Shown here piece by piece: positions 22,287-31,200 of a stretch of 33,302 nt of DNA (positions within the stretch are counted from its first letter, which is position 1; every line of letters begins with the position of its first letter). This DNA is from Cymbomonas tetramitiformis. Its lineage: Eukaryota; Chlorophyta; Pyramimonadophyceae; Pyramimonadales; Pyramimonadaceae. The notes beneath the pieces were generated by a model, which searched no databases, had not been told where the DNA came from, and saw nothing but the letters and a program-made list of their open reading frames with translations. The stretch is from the NCBI GenBank assembly GCA_001247695.2, contig LGRX02009902.1:1-33302 (forward strand), in the 5' to 3' direction. The position numbers were made by a program, and so were the translations under genes.

Positions 22287-25200
22287 CTGCATCGACACAT
22301 ACAGTGATCTTCATGACCACGCACCTTTTCTTCCTGGCTTATCCCAAGCCCAAAAAGTTGAGCCGCGGGAGAGTGGCTCCTTCTGTGGAAATGTGCAGAA
22401 TTCGGATATAACCCCAGCTTTGAGGATCCCTTGATAAGCACAAATGATTCTGATGAATAAGATCTAACATCTTCCTATTTAGTGTCACCGCTACTCATAG
22501 GCATTTCATCAAGGTATTGATGCATTTTCAATCACAAAATTTGGGCAACACGTTAAACCCGCTATTATTATCATATCATGTTAGATTAGATTTAAGGGCT
22601 ATTTTTTGCATGTATTTTGTATTGTATTCAGATGACCTTGATTGGTTTCGGCTGCTCAAAGTTCAGTGAAAATTTCAGCCAGGTTTTCATATTGCAAACA
22701 ACATTCGCGTTGATTCGTGGCGTTATGGTCATCAGAAGCTTGATTATTATTACCATGAGCATCGGTAGTTTGATTCGTGGTGACATGAGCCTCGGCAGCA
22801 ATTTAAAGCTGATCGTTGCCATATACATAGAAGCCATACGGAAAGAGATTGAGAATCCTAATCTTCCCATCTCAACTGCAACAATCTATCATCCAATCAT
22901 AATAGAAGATACTTATGGTACTAATGATGCAACTGCTCCAAATAAGAATACCGATTCAAATACTAAGAATTAGAGGAGATGGCTCAAGTTGTGAAAAGTG
23001 AGTGTAGATATCAAACACAATTCCCTCAGGTTGGGTTATCGCTGAATAAAGAATGTACAGACAGTGATAATTTTGGGATCTGCAGGCAAAAACAGACACA
23101 TCTTCTGTGGGTTCTGCAGGCCCTCAAACCCTGATTAGTTGAATCTCATAATCTGTTTAAATTGGAGTGCAACGGAGTTTTAGTGATTTCTGACATCAGA
23201 ATCTATGTCTCCTGATGCAGTCGAGCAGAATGACACATGTAGCTCCGTGACACAGTATAGTGGTAAAAATGGCCACGAACCATGACGGCCATTCAGCTCT
23301 GTTCCTTTTGCTTTGCAAACCGTAACTTCACGGGTACCTACGGTATTCTGTGAGACAAGACTGCAAACGCTTTGCTACTTTTCTCAAGCTTGAATTTACC
23401 CCCGTGCAATCAGAAGAGTAGGCCAGATGATTACTAAGGAGAAAGAGTCTAGTAAGACAACGACCGAGACTTCCAGCGTGGATTTCCCACCCCTCCCGAC
23501 ACAAGGGACTTCTCAGCAGCAGCCTGTGTCTCCCTCTCCTGCTGTGTCGGCACAGGAGCAACCGCAATCCTGGAGGAGCAATGGCAGCAACGAATGCAGT
23601 TTCAGCAGCAGCAATTGTGAATAAAGTCAGCTGTGGATGGAGCAACTTCTCCGGGATGGAGAAGTTCCTGGAGGAGCAACCCGTGACTGGTGCGTGGTGT
23701 GCCGCCCTCCGTCCCAACCAGCGCAACAGCCTTCTCCGAGCGCTGGCCTAGTTGAATAAAATGCAAATCCTGGCGCAAGCCCAAAGTCCCCGATGCTGAT
23801 TTTCGCGCACGCCCGCCCCGATCCCATAATCCTGATTGGCCTTCCGTAATCCAAATCGGGGGCTCTGGCTCGAAAATTGGAACCGCATGCACCAGATCTA
23901 GCCTCCCAACCCACGGGGTTGGGGCGTCCGGCCCCAATCCCGCAATTTCCCACAGAAATCCCGTAATTTTCGGGCGCAGGCCTGGCTTGCGTCGGGCGGC
24001 ATTTTTTCTTACTCGGAGCGCTGGTCGGGAGAATCTCACACGTAAAAATCTCACGCCTAGTGCAGAAAATTCACACCAAGGCGAAGAAGATATTGTGCGA
24101 CGCAGCGCAGAATCGGAGGTGGCTGCCAGCAAGGGGGTGGCAGCTCTTACAGGGCGGTGCCAGTCGATGCATTTGGTAGTGCCAATGGCGAGGTTCTACC
24201 TCAGAGAGCTCTACTTCGTGCTGGCGAGCAAACGAGAATGGGGAGCAAAGGTGAAGCTGTGCAGGACACTGGGCGGACATCGAGTGGTGGGCCAGACTGC
24301 CGGTGATGAGCCAGTGGAACGAACCTAAGATCTGGGGGTGTCCCACGCAGGCAAAAATCCAACCCGACACGTGGCTGCAAGCCTGGGGAAGTGAGTTGAA
24401 ACTGCAGCAGCCGGCAAGAGGCTTTTGGACAGACGAAATGAGGAGCCTGCACACCGCTCACCTCGAGCTGGAGGCGGCGTACAGTGCAAGGTCGTACACC
24501 TCTACTCCAACAACTAGGCAGTGGTGGCGATGCGCTCTCACATCACGCCCAGAAGCCCCTAGTTGATGCAACGAATGCGCCGCCCTTAGGACCTGCCAGA
24601 CCTTCATGATATCGAGCTGCGAGTGAGGGCCAGCAGATCCTAAGGGCGGCGGATTCGTTGGGCATTGCCCCTTACTGGCCGTGACAGCCCCGGTTCAGGG
24701 AGCGAGAACCGCCGGCGACGGAGGGGGTCATCATGCCGAGGCAATGAGAAGTTTTTACTCTGAGCTGCCTGGGAGGGTCCTCCAACCGGGACGCAATCAT
24801 GGTCAGCATTCCCTCCTCCCAGTGAGCTGCCACGTGTCTGAGGATGGCAGGAGAGCAGCGGCGTGTATGGCGACGTCGGGTGTGCCTGCAGGTACAGGGA
24901 TCGAGGTGTACTGGGAGGACGATGACGCCTACTACCCGGGCGCGGTGCAGTACTACACCGAGGAAGGCAAGAACTTTGTGTTGTACGATGACGAGGACGA
25001 GGAGATGCTGAACTTGGCCGAGGAGACCTTCAGACTTCTTGGCGACAGACGACTGCTGACGGTGCCGGCCACGAACGTTTCTAACGTGACGGGCAAGACC
25101 GAGACAGAGGGGGACATGGACACGGATGTTTCTGACGGGATTTATATTATCTGGGAGCAAATATTGATTGTACCAGGAACAATCAACTTTTGCTATTTAT

Positions 25201-28200
25201 TTCAGGAACAATGGATATTTCTGTAGCAAATATTGTTTGTTTCTGGTACAATTAATATTTGCTACAGAAATATGTACTTTCTTATATATTTTCGGAACAA
25301 TGAATATTCCTGGTGCAAAAGTTGATTGTACCGCAAACAATGAAAAAACTTATATGTTTCCGGTGCAAAAACGTAGATTCTAGAAGCATAGCTGGCGCTG
25401 GCGGTGGGGTCGGTGCGCGGGCGGTGCGCGGGTGGTACTCGGGCGGTGCGTGGGCCGGGGGTGGGGGGTGGGTTTAGGGGGGTTGGCGGTGGGAGGATGG
25501 GGGAGGGTGGGGGCGTCTCAGTGTCTCAATGTAGTGAAGCTGAGATGCTGAGGCGCTGAGACGTTCCTCCAAACCGCCCCCACCCCACGGCCCACGCACC
25601 GACCACCCGCGCACCGACCCCACCGCCAGCGCCAGCTATGCTTCTAGAAACTACGTTTTTGCACCGGAAACATATAAGTTTTTTCATTGTTTCCGGTACA
25701 ATCAACTTTTGCACCGTAGGGCATTTACACCGGAAATCCGCGCTGGAATCGAGGTGTCATGGTTTGCACCGGAAATCATCAAAAATTGCTCCGGAGTTAT
25801 CAAAACCCTTTCTAACGTAACTGGCGTGAACATGGCGGAGCAGACCACCAATATTTCTGACGTGACTGGCGTGAACATGGCGGAGCAGACCACCAATATT
25901 TCTAACGTGACTGGCGTGAACATGGCGGAGCAGACCACCAATATTTCCAACGTGACTGGCGTGAACATGGCGGAGCAGACCAATCAATATTTCCAACGTG
26001 GCTGGCGTGCAGGAGAGGGTGCAGAGCGAGGGTTTTCTTTCCCGTGCTCTCGGTGGACGCTGGGAGTCTGAGCTGGGAGACTCGGTGCACACGAAGCTGG
26101 CAGTGCAGGTGCAGCAGTCAGCGCTGCAGGACGGACCAAAAACGATGCAGCACTTTGTGCGGTTCTGTGGATCTGCGCACGGGAGGGGCGACCATGTCTG
26201 GCAACGGAGGGAAGCTGCGATTTTGCTCTACATGGCCTCGTTGTGTGACAAGGGAGACATCAAAGCAGCTCTCTGCAGCCGCACCTCTCGGCCATCAACT
26301 GCTATAAGAACTTAATCTTCCCTGGACCGGCGAAGGGCAGAGCAGTGACCTGAGCTGTGAGAGGGATGGCTTCCATCTAGAATGAGCAAGAAGGAGGAAA
26401 AAGGAATATCCAGGCTGAGCAGGAAGGAGGAGGAAGGAGGAGAAGCGGGCGACCTGCTCCTCCAGGCTGCGGTCTGCGATGGGCTCCATCAGGAACACAT
26501 GCTGCACGAAGCTGAGATCTAGCCCAACGGAGCCTGCTGAATCCATCAAGAGAACCTGCACGCTGTCCTCGATGGCGCATTTGCCCTGAAATGCTCGCAG
26601 CACAGCGGCCTTCTCGCTTTGGGGTGATGCAGAATGGAAGACCACGTGGCGGATCCCCGCGAGCTGCAACCGCGCCTTCACCAGCTGCAGGTGCATCCAG
26701 AACTGCGAGAAAATGATCACCTTCGCGCGTTTGGGCGCTGCCCCTGGAAAGGAGCGAGCCGCCGAAGGGCGACTTGCGTCCCATCCCCGGTGATGCTCTC
26801 GATGCGGTCCCGCAGAAGAGGTGGCAGCAGGGATGCCCAGGGCAACAAGTCTGGCAATGAGATAGGCGCACTTGGAGCTCTCCGTCATGGCCCAGTCTGG
26901 TTGCCACGCGCCGCCAGAGATCCCCAGAGCGCCCTTCTGTGTGAAGGAGGGCTGCCACTCAATGAGCTCGATGGGAACAGACCACTTAGGGCTTGCATTG
27001 AGCTTCAGGCGTTCAGCGGAATCCACCTCCTGCGGGTCCGGTGCCTCGGCTAAGCGCAATATCACCACTCAGCTACCTGTCAAGTGCCTCGGCTAAGCGC
27101 AAGATCCCCACTCAGCTACCTGTCAAGTGCCTCGGCTACGCAAGATCCTCACTCAGCTACCTGGCAAATGCCTCATCCCACTCAGCTACCTGTCAAGTGC
27201 CTCGGCTAAGCGCAAGATCACCACTCAGCTACCTGTCATGCCTCGCTAAGCGCAAGATCCCCACTCAGCTACCTGTCAAGTGCCTCGTAAGCCGCAAGAT
27301 CCCCACCAGCTACCTGTCAAGTGCCTTGGCCAAAGCAAGATCCCCACTCAGCTACCTGTCAAGTGCCTCGCTAGCGCGATCCCCACTCAGCTACCTGTCA
27401 AGTGCCTCGGCTAAGCGCAAGATCCCACCAGCTACCTGTCAAGTGCCTCGCAAGATCCCCACTCAGCTACCTGTCGGTGCCTCGGCTAGCGCAAGATCCC
27501 CACTCAGCTACCTGTCAAGTGCCTCGCTAAGCGCAAGATCCCCACTCAGCTACCTGTCAAGTGCCTCGGCTAAGCGCGATCCCCACTCAGCTACCTGTCG
27601 AGTGCCTTGGCTAAGCGCAAGATCACCACTCAGCTACCTGTCAAGTGCCTCGGCTAAGCGCAAGATCAACACTCAGCTACCTGTCAAGCACATCCAATGT
27701 GGGGACACCGGGATGCACTGGCACACCCAACGTGGGGACACCGGGATGCACTGGCACATCCAACGTGGCGACACCGGGATGCAGTGTCGGGCTGAGCACA
27801 GGTCCACCTGCATCGCGTATGGCCGCAGGCAGCTGATGCAGCGCTCGCGGTCGGCGACGACACAGTCGAGGCAGAGGATATGAGCACACGGGGTCACGAC
27901 AAGCAGCCGCGTCCATTGTGCGCATCGCGTGCACTCTCCACCGTGCCGTATTGCCATCTCCACGTGGTCCAATGAATCGCTCGAGAACCGTGTCCCTACG
28001 CCCTCTGCGCCGCGCTCCATGGGTCCACTCAGCTCCAAGCGCCGCCCTGCAAGCAGCTCGAGCGTCTCCTGCAAGTCCGCCTCGTTCACCTAAGGAGCGC
28101 CTCCCCAGTGCCCACTGACCCCCTCAGCAGCACGCCATCGATACGAGATACACGGAGCAGCGGAGAGCAGCAGAAAAGACAAGTTGCAACCTCGGAATGT

Positions 28201-31200
28201 TGCAAGCGCCGAGCACACGACGCGTCACCCCCACAACAAACAAACTCCACACAGCAATTCCACAGTGCCCCCTGCAGGCCAGAGGCGGCGGAGCATCACG
28301 CAAAACTAAACCCCTAAACAATACAGAATATAGAGACGGCCGCTGCGCAGCTCCCTGCTTTCTTGTGAAAGAAAGAAAGGGTTCGAGGCAAGGGAGTCGC
28401 GCCTGCAGATGGCAGTTGCCAGCGATGCAGCACGAGAGGCGCAGATTTCGAAGCATCTCCCGCGCCCACGTGGCGTTGCCAGCAGCGAGCAGGCTCTCCG
28501 AGTGCCCATCGTTGCCCCAGTCGGCCAAAACCAGATTTCGCCGAACGACGGCCGCCAGCTCGTTGTACGACTGCGCATGGGTGGCAGCGAAGCGCAGCCG
28601 CACAGTGGCCACGTGGCGCTTTGGCAGCACCCGGCCAAGATCTGCCTGGAAATGTAGGGCAACACCCAGTCGTCAAGCACATATCCCTAGGAAACTCTCA
28701 CATCCACCACTGAATTTTCTGAGCTTCAGCACAGCCCGCGCTCCTGCACGAGTACAAGGGTAATATACATCGCTGCACGGGTGTCCTCCCTGCAGTGCAA
28801 AGTTGCTCTGCATGGCAGAAGCCTGATATCCTGTTGGCCGATGTTCAGCACCATCAATGCACCATGAAAATCTCAAATTGAGATCGAAAAGCACAGATTT
28901 TTGTTCGCCGCGGATCATCACGCCCAAAAACATCGACAGAAAATAGGCAATCCACACTGCATGAGGCAGTGACTCTCACACAAATGTTGCACATCGCTAT
29001 GCTCACCTTGCTGGCACGGATCATCACGCGGCGAAGGAGCGTCCTCAACCGACCGAGAGCCTCCGCCCGCAATGCCCGCCAGGGTTCCAACACTGCCACC
29101 CCCCACGCATGCGTGGAGCTGCCGTATGGCGCCACCTGTAAGAATGCCAGCAGTGGCTGCAAGCGCGCCACGTCATCCCCTCGCGCCACCTGTCCAGCTA
29201 TATTCGGGGTTGGGGTGCCCGTCATGACCCAGCGGGATTGCGCTGTCAAGGCGCACACCACTTGGCGCCTGTTGGTGATCCCCACCGAGCTGCCCAGAAG
29301 GTGACCCTCGTCCAGGACGACCCGCAGCCAATGTACCTGGGAAAATCCGACATCCTTCCCTCACAAACAACAGACGTCGCGATTGGACGCCTTACGCGCC
29401 GAGGGTATCATCACATCAGCCAGTGGATCCGTATCATTACTACCGAGCAGACATCAGGTAATCATCATCAAGACCGAGTGGTGCCATCGGATCAATACCT
29501 TTGCCACCGAGCGGTCCATCAGATCATTATTATCACTACTGAGCAGTGATATCAGACCATCATCGTTCCTCCCAAGTGGTGCCATCGGATCATTATCCTT
29601 GCGACTCAGCGGTGTTAGAGGCCTTCTGGAAGGCAGGGGGCGTGTAGTACTCATGCTCGGTGGTGCCGTCGTCACCAAGCATCCTGTAGTTGCACCGCCA
29701 TTTGTTTGGCCAACCGAAGTCTTCGGTGAAGTCAGCAGGTAAAGGCTGCGTCATGGGTGCCAGGCAAGCAGGTGATACAATCGTGATCGCCACATGAGGC
29801 AAGTTCCGATTTCGCTCATGCTCAGCAGCCTCCGTAATGGTCACCGTCTCAGGACTCATAAGTAGGCGGTATGGCTTGTTGGGTGTGTAGTTCTGCATGT
29901 GCAAATAGCTATATCACAATTGGTTGGTTGGCACAACACCAATTTGGAAACGTTTCAGTTCACAAATTCACTGAAATTTGGTATACTCACTGTGATATAG
30001 CTATTTGCACATGCAGAACTACACGCCTAACAAGCCATACCGCCTACTTATGAGTCCTGAGACGGTGACCATTACGGAGGCTGCTGAGCATGAGCGAAAT
30101 TGGAACTTGCCTCATGTGGCGATCACGATTGTATCACCTGCTTGCCTGGCACCCATGACGCAGCCTTTACCTGCTGACTTCACCGAAGACTTCGGTTGGC
30201 TAAACAAATGGCGGTGCAACTACAGGGTGCTTGGTGACGACGGCACCACCGAGCACGAGTACTACACGCCCCCTCCCTTCCAGAAGAGACCGTGGAATCA
30301 TTATCATCACTACCAAGCAGTGCCATCAGGTCATTATTGCTATCACCGAGCGGTGCCATCAGATCATGATTGCTATCACCGAGCGGTGCCATCAGATCAT
30401 GATTGCTTTCACCGAGCGGTGCCATCAGATCATGATTGCACCGAAGGTATCAGATCATGATTGCTATCACCGAGCTGGTGCCATCAGATCATGATTGTTA
30501 TCACCGAGCGGTGCTATCAGATCATGATTGCGCACAGCCTGAAGGTGCGGTATCAGATTCCGCGATCGAAGCCAATTACCAAGCGGTGCCATCAGATCAT
30601 GATTGCTTTCACCAAGCGGTGCCATCAGATCATGATTGCTTTCACCAAGCGGTGCCATCAGATCATGATTGCTTTCACCGAGCAGTGCCATCAGATCATG
30701 ATTGCTATCACCGAGCGATGCCCTTAGATCAGGTATGCAAGTTTAGCTTCTGTTCTACCACTACATGCTTTCACACTCGCGGCTCCGAGCGAACAATTTA
30801 CTTCCTGTCCTCTACAAGGCGCAGCTGATTGCACACCTGCAACAACGAATTCACATCCGGCCCACCAGCACTCAGCTGCGAAAATGTGGCCAGCACCAGG
30901 TCAAACTGCCACGCAACTTCCGCGGCGCTTGGCCACCCGCTGCCGCCTCTGCTCCCGCCACCTGCCCCAAGCACCAGTACTCGCAGTAGTCCTCTCTCCA
31001 CGTGGCGCTGCACCTGCTGCTGCCAATGCCCCAGTAGAGTGGCAGGCACCACTACTAGGGTCGCGCCTGAGAGGTACACCTTCTCATCCCCCCCCCCTCG
31101 TCTTCTGCCGTCCCCCTCCAATGATCTTGCCACCTTGCCCATAACCCCACCAGGCGTCCCCCGTTCTCTGCCCAACAGTGCGGCGCTATGCACCTCCAAT

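Larger units (their letters stand above)
22287..26453 (-). other. 4167-bp intron splitting helicase motif VI
   Basis: Lies between SLEEQ and VVSRAHRMGA. Acceptor TCGATGCAG. The part from about 22440 to 23400 is AT-rich with no recognised gene. From about 23400 to 26353 it contains antisense retrotransposon remnants and a foldback element. Confidence 0.85.
27030..27807 (-). other. 778-bp helicase intron made mostly of minisatellites
   Basis: Donor CAG/GTGGAC, acceptor GACCCGCAG at 27030. Nearly all of it is the 33-bp and 43-bp arrays. Confidence 0.65.
29337..30836 (-). other. Intron with minisatellite and large palindrome
   Basis: About 1500 bp, from donor GTGTGC to acceptor TTTTCCCAG. It contains a 33-bp minisatellite on both sides of a 296-bp-arm inverted repeat, plus about 100 bp with nothing recognisable next to the donor. 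Confidence 0.75.

Noticed and set aside
22617..22973. 118-codon frame in the AT-rich part of the large intron
   Set aside because: Isoleucine-rich with short internal near-repeats and no recognisable domain; not supported as a gene.
26634..27053. Plus-strand open frames opposite helicase exons
   Set aside because: Shadows of GC-rich coding sequence; the - strand reading carries the conserved helicase motifs.
27041..27883. 280-codon plus-strand frame across the 43-bp array
   Set aside because: Open only because the repeat lacks stops in that direction; unit indels shift the frame and the translation is low complexity.
30290..30730. CRISPR-like regular repeats
   Set aside because: A 33-bp minisatellite without unique spacers, in a eukaryotic intron.
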